A stretch of DNA of 62,456 bases from Deltaproteobacteria bacterium (GTDB taxonomy: Bacteria > Myxococcota_A > Polyangia > Polyangiales > Ga0077539): positions 1 to 62,456 of the forward strand of contig JACRDB010000094.1 of NCBI GenBank assembly GCA_016218725.1, in the 5' to 3' direction. The notes below the pieces were generated by a model. The model did no database searches. It was not told the DNA's origin and worked only from the letters and a program-made list of their open reading frames with translations. Numbering within the stretch: position 1 is the stretch's first letter; each line of letters starts with the position of its first letter. Shown one piece after another: positions 1 to 8,181 of this stretch. Both the position numbers and the translations under genes were made by a program.

Positions 1-2
1 CG

Positions 3-1421
3 TGGGCCTGGACGCCGCCCCAGTGCCCGGGGGCCCCGCCGCCGCCGCCGCCGGACGGGGGGTCGCCGCCGCCGCCGCCGCCGGGGCCCGGGGCGGCGCT
101 CCGGGCCTTCCCGGGGGCCGAGGGCTTCGGGGCCGGGGCCACGGGGGGCCGCGGGGGCCGGGTGGTGTTCGTGACGAACCTGAACTCCAGCGGGTCCGGG
201 AGCCTGGCGGACGCGCTGCGGCAGTCGGGCCCGCGGACGGTGGTCTTCCGGGTGAGCGGGGTGATCAGCGGCACCATTCAAATCACCACCCGGGACGTGA
301 CCATCGCGGGGCAGACCTCCCCCGGCGGGATCACCATCCGGGGCGGGCTCTACTGCGACAACGTGTACGACCCGTACGACTGCCGCAACGTGATCGTGCG
401 GCACCTGCGCATGCGCAACCTCGGCGAGGACTGCATGCGCATGGGCGGCACCGAGCGCATCATGGTGGACCACGTCTCGCTGGAGAACGCCGGGGACGAG
501 TGCATGGAGATCTCTCGCACGCACGACCTGACGTTGCAGTACAGCCTCCTCGGGGAGCCCGTGGGGGACCACTACCGCTTCGGCGGCATCCTGATCAACT
601 ACTCCAAGGACGTGATGACCTTGGACAACCTCACGCTGCACCACAACATCTGGAACGGCTCCCACGGGAGGGTGCCGGAGATCTCCTGCGAGGAGAACGG
701 CGACGGCCGCGGGAGGACCAACTGCGCGGGGCGGATCCTGCACACGGAGATCAGCAACAACGTGGTCTTCGACTCCTTCGACCCGCTCTGGTACAACCGC
801 TGCGTGGGGCTGGAGGGCAACGACTGCGCGCCCTCGTCGCGGGATTTCCTCCTGTACATGAACTGGATCGGGAACGTGACCATGCGCCGCGCGAGCCTGG
901 CCGAGCCCATGTTCAGCAACGACGTGGGCCGCGGAGGGGCCAACCGGATCTTCTTCCAGGACAACCTGTTCCGGGTGGGCGGCGGGAGCTCGGCGCCGAG
1001 GATGGTGGTGGCGAGCCAGCCCTCGCGCTTCCCGTACCCGAACCTGACGATCCACCCTTCGTCGATGATCGTGCCGCTGCTGCAGCAGCAGGCGGGGGCC
1101 TTCCCGCGGGACCCGATGGACACCCGGATCCTGGGGTACATGTCCGGCTCCGTGGACGCCCGGCCCCCGGCCTGGGGCGGGGGTGTCGGGATCGACCGCG
1201 GGGACGCCTTCCGCACCAACACCCCCGCCTTCGCGCCCCCCGCGGACAGCGACAACGACGGCATGGCGGACGACTGGGAGCGCACCAACGGCCTGAACCC
1301 CTCCGTGGCGGACAACAACGGCACGAGCCTCTCCATGCGCTTCACCGGCGTCGAGGGGTACACCAACCTGGAGTGCTACCTGAACGCCCTCTCGGACGAG
1401 CGGGTACGCACCGGCCGGTGA
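3..1421 (+). CDS. Pectate lyase-like protein (PL1), 5'-truncated
   Basis: The frame enters from the left edge, so the signal peptide and true start lie outside. The visible protein opens with a Pro/Gly linker (two runs of six prolines) and then the PL1 entry motif FPGAEGFGAGATGGRGG followed by VTNLNSSGSGSLADAL, the usual beginning of the right-handed parallel beta-helix. Later segments (VRHLRMR, MVDHVSLENAGDECMEIS, LHHNIWNGSH) match coils carrying the calcium and catalytic residues of pectate lyases. A DSDNDGMADDWE segment near the end resembles a thrombospondin type-3/EF-like calcium repeat. Likely secreted and acting on pectate or a related polyuronide by beta-elimination; substrate is inferred from the family only. 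The last base of its stop is shared with the ATG of the next gene. Confidence 0.85.
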   Translation, partial: WAWTPPQCPGAPPPPPPDGGSPPPPPPGPGAALRAFPGAEGFGAGATGGRGGRVVFVTNLNSSGSGSLADALRQSGPRTVVFRVSGVISGTIQITTRDVTIAGQTSPGGITIRGGLYCDNVYDPYDCRNVIVRHLRMRNLGEDCMRMGGTERIMVDHVSLENAGDECMEISRTHDLTLQYSLLGEPVGDHYRFGGILINYSKDVMTLDNLTLHHNIWNGSHGRVPEISCEENGDGRGRTNCAGRILHTEISNNVVFDSFDPLWYNRCVGLEGNDCAPSSRDFLLYMNWIGNVTMRRASLAEPMFSNDVGRGGANRIFFQDNLFRVGGGSSAPRMVVASQPSRFPYPNLTIHPSSMIVPLLQQQAGAFPRDPMDTRILGYMSGSVDARPPAWGGGVGIDRGDAFRTNTPAFAPPADSDNDGMADDWERTNGLNPSVADNNGTSLSMRFTGVEGYTNLECYLNALSDERVRTGR

Positions 1422-2410
1422 TGCCCCGCGCGGTGCTGGTGACCGGCGCCGGGGGCTTCCTCGGCAGCCACCTGGTCGAGCGCCTGGTCGCCCGCGGGGA
1501 CCAGGTGCGCGCCCTGGTGCGCTACAACTCCCGCGGGGACCGCGGGTGCCTGGAGCACCTCTCCCCGGGCGTCCTGGCGAAGCTGGAGGTCCTCCACGGG
1601 GACCTCACGGACCCGTTCTTCACCCGCCGCGCCGTCGATGGTTGCGCGGTGGTCTTCCACCTGGCCGCGCTGATCTCCATCCCGTACTCGTACACGGCCG
1701 CGGCGCAGGTGTTCCTGAGCAACGTCCAGGGCGCGCTCCACGTGGCCCAGGCCTGCCTCGACGCCCGCGTCGGGCGCCTGGTGCACACCTCCACCAGCGA
1801 GGTGTACGGCACCGCCCAGCGCGTCCCCATCGCGGAGACCCACCCCCTGGTGGCCCAGAGCCCCTACGCCGCCAGCAAGATCGCCGCGGACCAGTGCGTG
1901 CAATCGTTCCACCGGGCCTTCGGCCTCCAGGCGGTCACCGTGCGGCCCTTCAACACCTACGGCCCCCGGCAGAGCGCCCGCGCGGTGCTCCCCACGCTCA
2001 TCACCCAGGCCCTGACCCGCCCGGAGCTGCGCGTCGGGTCGCTGCACCCCACCCGAGACCTGAACTACGTCGCGGACACCGTCGAGGGTTTCGTCCTGGC
2101 GGCAGAAGCGTCGGACGCCTCGGGCGCGGTGGGGGGCACCTTCAACCTGGCCACCGGGCGCGAGATCACCATGGGGGACCTCGCCCAGCGGGTGCTCAGG
2201 CTCACGGGCAAGAGCCTCCCGATCACGCAGGACCCCGCCCGCATGCGCCCCTCGGCCAGCGAGGTCGAGCGGCTCTGCGGCGACGCCTCCCGCGCCCGGG
2301 AGGTGCTGGGCTGGGCCCCGGCGGTCACCCTGGACCAGGGGATCGCCCGCACGGTGGAGTACATCTCCACACACCTCCATAGGTATCGCCCGGAGGAGTA
2401 CCAGGTGTGA
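1421..2410 (+). CDS. NAD-dependent SDR epimerase/dehydratase (sugar nucleotide)
   Basis: 329-aa extended short-chain dehydrogenase. The Rossmann motif GAGGFLG (G9, G12, G15) binds NAD, and Y149-x3-K153 with STSE at 124-127 form the catalytic triad region. The body (RPFNTYGPRQ, later RDLNYVADT) resembles bacterial 4,6-dehydratases acting on GDP- or UDP-sugars, including LegB-type enzymes, so a sugar-nucleotide 4,6-dehydratase or 4-epimerase role is likely; exact substrate cannot be read. The ATG overlaps the lyase stop by one base (TGATG), so it is probably translationally coupled to the lyase although the two activities are not obviously linked. It ends 13 bp before the convergent cysteine-rich lipoprotein gene. 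Confidence 0.88.
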   Translation: MPRAVLVTGAGGFLGSHLVERLVARGDQVRALVRYNSRGDRGCLEHLSPGVLAKLEVLHGDLTDPFFTRRAVDGCAVVFHLAALISIPYSYTAAAQVFLSNVQGALHVAQACLDARVGRLVHTSTSEVYGTAQRVPIAETHPLVAQSPYAASKIAADQCVQSFHRAFGLQAVTVRPFNTYGPRQSARAVLPTLITQALTRPELRVGSLHPTRDLNYVADTVEGFVLAAEASDASGAVGGTFNLATGREITMGDLAQRVLRLTGKSLPITQDPARMRPSASEVERLCGDASRAREVLGWAPAVTLDQGIARTVEYISTHLHRYRPEEYQV

Positions 2411-2423
2411 GGGTGTAGGTGTC

Positions 2424-4703
2424 TCAGCGGACGTAGAGCTGGCCGTAGCGGACCTTGTCCGAGCGGTCGTAGGCGTTGCCGTTCATCCAACGGCCGAGGG
2501 TGTTGCAGGGCCAGCGCCCGGCGGGATAGTCCGAGGTGCAGGCGCCCGCCTGGCTGTTGAGCGTGGCCAGGTTGAAGAGGCTGAGGTCATAGGGCCGCCA
2601 GTCGCTCTGGCCGAGGGGGGTGTTGCCCCAGCCCCAGACCCACCAGGAGGGCCCGGCGGAGAAGCCGAAGGCGGAGTTCTCGTTGGTGCCGGCCTCGCGG
2701 GTGGGGGCGATGCCGGGGAAGCACCCGTTGGTGGCGCCGTTGACGTCCAGGCCGCGGAGGGAGAAGCCGAGGGAGCGGCGGGTGTCCGCGGTGATGCCCT
2801 CGGAGGCGAAGTCCACGCCGGAGCGGATCCAGGTGGTGCTGCATGCGTCCCGGGTCCACTCCGGGTGCCTGGAGACAAAGGCCTGGAAGGCGCGGTCCCC
2901 GAGGAGCCCTCGGAAGCCGAAGTGGTACTCGTTGGTGAGCACCAGGAGGTCGGCCCCCGCCACGGCGGCCCAGGCGGGGCTCTTGAAGTTGTCTGTGGTG
3001 CGCGCGGACAGCGCGCCGAAGGTGCCGGGGCCGGCGAGGGCCGCCTCGGTGTCCCAGCGCCGCGCCGGGGCGCCCGCGGGGGGGAAATTGTGGGCCGTGC
3101 CCAGGAGCGTCCAGCCGCCGCCGTCGATGGCCATCTCGCAGAAGACGGCGAAGGGCGCGGCGCCCTCGGCGCCGTCGGGGTCGATGGTGTACTCGCCCGA
3201 GGGGAGCGCCGGGAGCCTGCGGTGGATGGCCGCGCAGGACGCCAGGGGTGCGCAGGCCCCGGCCGTGCAGGCGCTGCCTGCGGCGCACGCCACGCCGCAG
3301 CGGCCGCAGTGGGCGGCGCTCGTACGCGTGTCCGTCTCGCAGCCGTTGGCGGCCATCATGTCGCAGTCCGCGAGGCCCGCGTCGCACACGCTGCCGCAGA
3401 CGGAGCCCACGCAGGTGGCGGTGGCGCCGGGCACCGCGGCGCAGCTCCGGCCGCAGCCGCCGCAGTGGGCGGCGGCGGTGCGCGTGTCCACCTCGCAGCC
3501 GTCGACCTCGTCGCCGTTGCAGTCGGCGAAGCCCGCCACGCACAGGAGCGCGCACCTCCCCGCGGCGCAGGCCGGCAGCGCGTTGGGCCTGGAGGGGCAC
3601 GCCACCCCGCACATCCCGCAGTGCGAGGCGCTCGCGCGGGTGTCCGTCTCGCACCCGTTGGTGACGTTGCGGTCGCAGTCCCCGAAGCCCGCGTCGCAGC
3701 GCGCCGTGCAGGCCCCGTCCACGCACGCGCCGGTCGCGTTCGGGGGCATGCACGCCCGCCCGCAGCCGCCGCAGTGGGCGGCGCTCGAACGGGTGTCCGC
3801 CTCGCAGCCGTTGGCGGGCATGGTGTCGCAGTCCGCGAAGCCCGTGGCGCATGCGTAGGCGCAGGCCCCGCCCGCGCAGGAGGTCGCGGCGTTGCTCCGG
3901 GCGGCGCAGGCCATGCCGCAGCCGCCGCAGTGGGCGGCGCTCGCGCGGGTGTCCGTCTCGCACCCGTTGGCGGCCATGGCGTCGCAGTCCCCGAAGGGGG
4001 CCGCGCACATCCCCACGGCGCAGGTGCCGTTCATGCACGCGGGCGTGGCGTTGGGCACCATGCACCGGTTGTCGCACCGCCCGCAGTGGGCGGTGTTGGC
4101 CAGCGGGTCCACGCAGGCCCCGCCGCAGCAGCTCTGCCCGGAGGGGCACGCCCTCGCGGCGGTGCAGCCCGCCACGCAGACGGAGCCCACGCAGAGCCTC
4201 CCGGCGGGGCAGTGCTCGTCGGCGACGCACTCGACGCAGCCGTGGGTCATGGGGTCGCAGCGGGCCCCCCGGGCCCCGGCGTCCCCCGCGCAGCCTCGGT
4301 CGTCCGCGCAGCCCGGCGCGCACGTCCCCGAGGAGGCCACGCAGTACTGCCCCGCCGGGCAGGTGTCCCGCGTCGTCACGCACCCCACGCAGCGCCCGGT
4401 GGCCGTGTCGCACACCGCCCCGCCCGGGTTGCCCGCGCAGTCGCCGTCGGCGCCGCACCGGAACGCCGCCTCCGCCGTGTCCGCCGCGCTGTCCACGGCC
4501 ACCGCGGTGTCCTGTGGGGCGGTGTCGGGCGCTGTGGTATCCATCCGGACGGAGTCCTCGGGGGCCCGGTCTGGCCCCGGGGAGGAGTCCAAGGGTGCGG
4601 CATCCATACCGCTGTCGGTTGGAGGGTTCTGCACGACGCCGGCGCTGTCGCTGCACGCGACCAGGAGCGGGACCAGGGGCACGAGGATGGTCGTAAAGCG
4701 CAT
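2424..4703 (-). CDS. Cysteine-rich repeat lipoprotein with fibrinogen-like C-terminus
   Basis: 759-aa predicted lipoprotein: signal peptide with lipobox LVAC, an Asp/Ala/Thr/Pro-rich spacer, Dickkopf-like cysteine modules (CPAGQYC type), then about five repeats of roughly 52 residues with the core NGCETDTR followed by HCGGCG. The C-terminal part (GEYTIDPDG, FCEMAIDGGGWTLLG) is the first subdomain of a fibrinogen/intelectin-like lectin fold. Family knowledge places such proteins on the myxobacterial surface, probably disulfide-rich and possibly carbohydrate- or cell-binding; that is inference. The regular DNA periodicity at about 3240-4100 is explained by the peptide repeats. The ATG is the first before the hydrophobic stretch; no clear Shine-Dalgarno is seen. 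Divergent from the copper-protein gene across 111 bp. Confidence 0.82.
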   Translation of the reverse strand: MRFTTILVPLVPLLVACSDSAGVVQNPPTDSGMDAAPLDSSPGPDRAPEDSVRMDTTAPDTAPQDTAVAVDSAADTAEAAFRCGADGDCAGNPGGAVCDTATGRCVGCVTTRDTCPAGQYCVASSGTCAPGCADDRGCAGDAGARGARCDPMTHGCVECVADEHCPAGRLCVGSVCVAGCTAARACPSGQSCCGGACVDPLANTAHCGRCDNRCMVPNATPACMNGTCAVGMCAAPFGDCDAMAANGCETDTRASAAHCGGCGMACAARSNAATSCAGGACAYACATGFADCDTMPANGCEADTRSSAAHCGGCGRACMPPNATGACVDGACTARCDAGFGDCDRNVTNGCETDTRASASHCGMCGVACPSRPNALPACAAGRCALLCVAGFADCNGDEVDGCEVDTRTAAAHCGGCGRSCAAVPGATATCVGSVCGSVCDAGLADCDMMAANGCETDTRTSAAHCGRCGVACAAGSACTAGACAPLASCAAIHRRLPALPSGEYTIDPDGAEGAAPFAVFCEMAIDGGGWTLLGTAHNFPPAGAPARRWDTEAALAGPGTFGALSARTTDNFKSPAWAAVAGADLLVLTNEYHFGFRGLLGDRAFQAFVSRHPEWTRDACSTTWIRSGVDFASEGITADTRRSLGFSLRGLDVNGATNGCFPGIAPTREAGTNENSAFGFSAGPSWWVWGWGNTPLGQSDWRPYDLSLFNLATLNSQAGACTSDYPAGRWPCNTLGRWMNGNAYDRSDKVRYGQLYVR

Positions 4704-4814
4704 GGTGACCACGAAGGTACCACCGACCGGCGCGCGACCCCGAAGCATCTCACGTACTCGAAAACGGTGCGCGGGTGCTATAGGCTCCAGCGATCCTTCG
4801 GAGGTGCGCGACGG

Positions 4815-5846
4815 ATGAACGGACGGATCTTCTCGCTGTCGTTCCTGGTGCTTCTCGGGGCCTGCGGGCCGGTGACCCAGGCCCCTACGCCCGATGGCTC
4901 CCCGGGTGAAGACTCGACCACCCCACAGGACACGGGCGCTCCCCCGCCCGACGCGGTCCTCGGGGACACCGGCGCCCCCCCGGCGGACACGGGCGCTCCC
5001 CCCGCGGACGGGGGCGGGATGGAGCGTCGGGAGGTGCTCATCCCTACGCAAATGGTGCGCCCCGGCGAGGAGGCGACCAAATGCCGCGAGGTGCGGCTGG
5101 GCAACAGCGCCGGGAGCCTGGTGCGGCGCATCCACGTGAGCCTGCCGGTGGGGAGCCACCACCTGATCGTGTACCGCTCGCGCGGGACCACGGAGCAGCC
5201 GGAGCTCACGCCCTGCCGGGGCCTGAGCGGGATCTTGACGGGCACGGCGCCGATCTTCATCGCGCAGCAGCGCGAGAGCGAGATCACCTTCCCGCAAGGG
5301 GTCGGGTTGACCCTTGAGGCCAACCAGATGATCCGGCTGGAGGAGCACTTCGTGAACACGGGCACCACGCCGTTGAGCGTGACCGCGCGGGTGACCTTCG
5401 ACCTGGCGCGGGCCGAGGGGCTCACCCGCGCGGACATGATGTTCTGGGGCACGCAGACCATCAACATCCCGCCGCGCTCCATGGGGACGGCGCAGTATTT
5501 CCACGCGGCGCTCCCGGCGATCAACGTGTTCGGGCTCACGTCCCACACGCACGAGTACGGGGTCTTGTCCACCATCGAGGTGGCGTCGGCCCTCACGGGG
5601 CCCGGGCGCGAGGTGCACCGGAGCACGTCCTGGTCCGAGCCGCCGCTGACGCTCTTCAACCCGCCGCTGCGCTTCGGTGACAACGAGGGCCTGAGGCTCA
5701 TCTGCCGGTACAACAACACCAGCACCCGGACGGTGCACTTCGGCGAGAGCTTCTTCGAGGAGATGTGCTTCCTGTGGGCGTACTACTACCCCTCTTCGGG
5801 CTTCCACCTGTGCTTCGACGGGCTATGCCGCGCGCTGCCCTTCTAG
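4815..5846 (+). CDS. PHM/DBM-like copper type II monooxygenase-fold lipoprotein
   Basis: 343-aa lipoprotein (lipobox LLGAC, Cys17) with a Thr/Pro/Asp spacer to about residue 68. The rest carries the copper-ligand pattern of peptidylglycine hydroxylating/dopamine beta-monooxygenases: HH pair (H115-H116 in SHHLIVY), a third His (H178 in EEHFVNTG), the HTH motif (H244, H246 in SHTHEYG) and the Met ligand in EEMCF (M317). Both CuH and CuM sites therefore look complete, suggesting an ascorbate- or cytochrome-dependent oxygenase or copper carrier exposed outside the cell. Substrate unknown. Its 3' end overlaps the next lipoprotein gene by 22 nt. A TATAGG stretch lies about 40 nt upstream of the ATG, without a clear -35. 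A paralogue with the same ligand set lies at 19098-20024. Confidence 0.82.
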   Translation: MNGRIFSLSFLVLLGACGPVTQAPTPDGSPGEDSTTPQDTGAPPPDAVLGDTGAPPADTGAPPADGGGMERREVLIPTQMVRPGEEATKCREVRLGNSAGSLVRRIHVSLPVGSHHLIVYRSRGTTEQPELTPCRGLSGILTGTAPIFIAQQRESEITFPQGVGLTLEANQMIRLEEHFVNTGTTPLSVTARVTFDLARAEGLTRADMMFWGTQTINIPPRSMGTAQYFHAALPAINVFGLTSHTHEYGVLSTIEVASALTGPGREVHRSTSWSEPPLTLFNPPLRFGDNEGLRLICRYNNTSTRTVHFGESFFEEMCFLWAYYYPSSGFHLCFDGLCRALPF

Positions 5847-6250
5847 GGTCCTTCGTGCTGGCGGCGGGGTGCGCGTCGGAGCCCCCCGCGCCGCCGCCGG
5901 CGGCCACCTTCGCCAACGTCCAGGCGGTGCTCTCGCGGGCGTGCAATTTCAGCACGTGCCACGGCGGCAGCGCCATGAGCGGCGAGCTCCGCCTGGTCCC
6001 CGGCGAGAGCTACGCGATGCTGGTCAACACCCCTTCGTCGCAGGTGCCGAGGCTCCTCCGGGTGCGCCCCGGGGACCCGTCCACGAGCTGGTTGATGAAC
6101 AAGCTGGACAACACCCTCACCGCTGTGCCCGAGTGCCGCGGAGGGGGCAACCCCTGCGGGGTCTCCATGCCCGAGCGCGGGGCCTTGCTCTCCGCCACCG
6201 AGCGGGACCTCTTCCGTCGTTGGATCGCCGCGGGCGCCCCGGGGCCCTGA
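5825..6250 (+). CDS. Small lipoprotein with CX4CH cytochrome-like motif
   Basis: 141-aa predicted lipoprotein (lipobox LAAGC, Cys16). After a proline-rich spacer it has ACNFSTCHGG: C40, C45 and H46 give CX4CH, a variant of the haem-attachment motif seen in many myxobacterial and planctomycete cytochrome-like lipoproteins, followed by the typical downstream pattern GELRLVPGESYAMLV. Haem attachment is an inference; ordinary c-type sites are CX2CH. A second pair of cysteines sits around residues 102-108. The ATG at 5825 is chosen because it gives a short basic n-region and a lipobox, and it overlaps the end of the copper-protein gene by 22 nt. The pair may form an electron-transfer unit for the copper enzyme. 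Confidence 0.78.
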   Translation: MPRAALLGSFVLAAGCASEPPAPPPAATFANVQAVLSRACNFSTCHGGSAMSGELRLVPGESYAMLVNTPSSQVPRLLRVRPGDPSTSWLMNKLDNTLTAVPECRGGGNPCGVSMPERGALLSATERDLFRRWIAAGAPGP

Positions 6251-6294
6251 CGTCGCGCTCGTAAGCAGGCCAGAGTAACGAGCCGGTGCCACGC

Positions 6295-7188
6295 TCACCT
6301 CCTCGGGGCGCTCGCCAGGAGCGCATCGACGTCTTGGACCGAGGCTACGGCGCGGAGCCACGCGTCGAGCACGGTGGCGTCACGACAGCCGAGGACCGCG
6401 GCCACCTGGGGCTCCGTGGCCACCAGCCCCCGCGCCGAGAGCACCGCCAGCACGGCCTCAGCCTTTCCTTCGGCCTTTCCCCTCGCGGCGCCCCTGGTTT
6501 CGAAGGCGAGCCTCAAGGCTCGGGCCGCTGGGGATTCGGGGATGTCTTCGAGGTTCATGGCAGACTCCGTGAGGGACGCGACCATGGCGTCGCTGAGGGT
6601 GTTGAGGATGGCGCGGAGCTGGGCCTCCCGCAACGTGGGAGGGAGCGCCCCGGTGAGGGTCAGGGAGGTCTCTATGACGGCGCGGGCCTCGGGGGACTCG
6701 TCCCCCTTGACGGCCCAGGCGGCGTAGAACGCGAGCTCCGGGCGGGACGGGTCCAGCAGCCTCTGGGCCACCTCGGGGGTGAGCTGCACCACCAGCGGCG
6801 AGAGCGAGAGCACCGACCCCAGCGGCCCCCGATGGCGCACCACAACCTGGGCCCAGGAGGTGACCTCCCGCCGGGTGGTGACCACCACCAGATCCCCCAT
6901 CACCCGACGCTGGTCCAGGAGCAGCGAGACGGCCAGGGGCCAGCGCCAGGCCTTGTCCGGGTCCCTCCCTCGCTGCACCTCCAGCACCACCCAGGGACCA
7001 GCGTCCGGCGCCACGAACACCGCATCGGGCCGCACCGCCTCGGAGTCCACCGCGCGCAGCACCGAGTCGTCGGGGACGAGCCCCGTCGCGACGCGCAACC
7101 CAGGATGTCGCAGCGCCACCAGAGCCCCGAGGTGCTCGGGGTGCGCCCGCAACATCGCTACAACCGTCTCATGCTCCGCGCCTTCCAT
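6295..7188 (-). CDS. Rpn/PD-(D/E)XK-like protein of unknown role
   Basis: 297-aa soluble protein. The N-terminal half follows the layout of the Rpn/YhgA-like and related actinobacterial/myxobacterial families: short helical start (HETVVAMLRAHPEHLGAL), then RPDAVFVA and WVVLEVQRGRD, a D...ExQ arrangement typical of PD-(D/E)XK nuclease folds, then a segment of strands and a helical tail with a Lys/Glu/Gly-rich stretch (RGKAEGKAEA). Such proteins are associated with transposase-like or recombination-promoting nucleases, but activity here is unproven. The ATG at 7188 is preferred because it aligns with the family start; an in-frame GTG at 7218 would add ten residues. Convergent with the cytochrome-like lipoprotein. 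Confidence 0.72.
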   Translation of the reverse strand: MEGAEHETVVAMLRAHPEHLGALVALRHPGLRVATGLVPDDSVLRAVDSEAVRPDAVFVAPDAGPWVVLEVQRGRDPDKAWRWPLAVSLLLDQRRVMGDLVVVTTRREVTSWAQVVVRHRGPLGSVLSLSPLVVQLTPEVAQRLLDPSRPELAFYAAWAVKGDESPEARAVIETSLTLTGALPPTLREAQLRAILNTLSDAMVASLTESAMNLEDIPESPAARALRLAFETRGAARGKAEGKAEAVLAVLSARGLVATEPQVAAVLGCRDATVLDAWLRAVASVQDVDALLASAPRR

Positions 7189-7277
7189 GACCGCAGCGTC
7201 AAGCAGCGCCCATGCCACAGTGTGCGCTCAATGATTTCGCATAGTTACGCCACCATACGTGGCGGAATCGGGGTGGC

Positions 7278-7298
7278 GGGTGGCGGCGGCCGCCACCC
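7278..7298 (-). terminator. GC-rich hairpin downstream of the glgP-led run (possible terminator)
   Basis: Ten-base arms around a single central base give a near-perfect palindrome in the 209-bp gap between two leftward genes, about 100 nt past the stop at 7398. No T-run follows, so intrinsic termination is only possible. A second smaller inverted repeat (cgccac/gtggcg) lies at about 7250. Nothing else recognisable is seen between 7189 and 7397. Confidence 0.3.
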
Positions 7299-7397
7299 AC
7301 ACCGCCAGGTGGACCGCGGTGCACGCCGTCTCCCGGGGTCATCCGTTCGCCCGGGGCCGCCCCCGGAATGCCCGAGGGTGATCGCCAGGGGCGGAGG

Positions 7398-8180
7398 TCA
7401 CCGCACCTGTATGGTCACCGTGGCCACGGCGCTGCGCCCGAGGGCGTCGGTGCCGACGAGCTCCACCGTAAGCGCACCCGGCTCGTCGGCCACGAGCTCC
7501 ACCCAAGCGGGCCCCGGAGGGGCCACGAGGTGCCCGCCGTCTACCCGCGCCTCCACGCGCTCCAGGGGGGTGCCCCGGAGCTCGACCCTCACGCGCTGCC
7601 CCGGGGACATCACCCCGGGCGCGAGGGACACCACCGGGGACACCACCGGGAACACCGGCGCGCCATGCGGCCCCAGGAGCGCGCGCACCCTCGCCAGCAC
7701 CGACGCGGCCGTCGGAGCCGAGGGCCTCACCCGCTGCACCAGCACCGCCACGGTCCCGTAGGTGGCCGCGACGGTCTCTCCTCCGGAGGCGCTCTCCCCC
7801 AGGGCGAGGTCCGCGCCCTGAGGGTCCGCGAGCGGCACCGGCGGCGCCTGCCACCCTCGGAGGAGCCTCGCCAGGGCGCTGCGGGCCTCCTCCGGGCGCG
7901 GCGCTACCAGCACCCGTACGCGCAGGGCCACGGCCTCCCCGTCGCCGAAGGACAGCGCCACGCCGCCGTCGCGCGGGACGCGGTCGCGCCGGGCCTGGAG
8001 CTGGAGCCCCGGCACCGCGAGCGAGGCCAGCGCCACGCCGGCCCTCGGAGGCCCCGAGGGACCCCAGGACGGCGCCCCGAGGCGCGCGAGGAGGGCGCGC
8101 TCCATCGCCGGCTGCGCCAACACATACGGTGTTTCAAGGCATACACCAAGGCACAACAATGTCGTGATACGAGCGCGCAT
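7398..8180 (-). CDS. Secreted protein of unknown function
   Basis: 260-aa protein with a Sec signal peptide (MRARITTLLCLGVCLETPYVLAQ). The mature part is mostly beta-rich and Ala/Val/Arg-rich; the last 80 residues (SPGQRVRVELRGTPLERVEARVDG onward in sense) look like one or two Ig/bacterial-surface-type beta domains. No enzymatic motif was recognised. The ATG at 8180 is one base after the end of the upstream transglutaminase-like gene (stop at 8182-8184), so the two are almost certainly co-translated. An upstream in-frame ATG at 8207 lies inside the preceding gene and lacks a signal-peptide-like start. Confidence 0.72.
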   Translation of the reverse strand: MRARITTLLCLGVCLETPYVLAQPAMERALLARLGAPSWGPSGPPRAGVALASLAVPGLQLQARRDRVPRDGGVALSFGDGEAVALRVRVLVAPRPEEARSALARLLRGWQAPPVPLADPQGADLALGESASGGETVAATYGTVAVLVQRVRPSAPTAASVLARVRALLGPHGAPVFPVVSPVVSLAPGVMSPGQRVRVELRGTPLERVEARVDGGHLVAPPGPAWVELVADEPGALTVELVGTDALGRSAVATVTIQVR

Positions 8181-8181
8181 G

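Noticed and set aside
3240..4110. Regularly spaced DNA similarity resembling a CRISPR or satellite array
   Set aside because: The period is about 156 bp, in frame, with variable content; it is explained by the NGCE/HCGGC peptide repeats. No short identical repeats with unique spacers exist in the window.
2865..4814. Very long open frames on the strand opposite the cysteine-rich lipoprotein and running into the copper-protein gene
   Set aside because: High GC makes stop codons rare; the antisense translation is Ala/Gly/Arg-rich without domains, while the minus-strand frame has a signal peptide and clear modules.
7250..7397. Structured RNA or riboswitch in the gap with several GC hairpins
   Set aside because: The hairpins are short and lie downstream of a stop; no known riboswitch core was recognised, so only a weak terminator call is kept.
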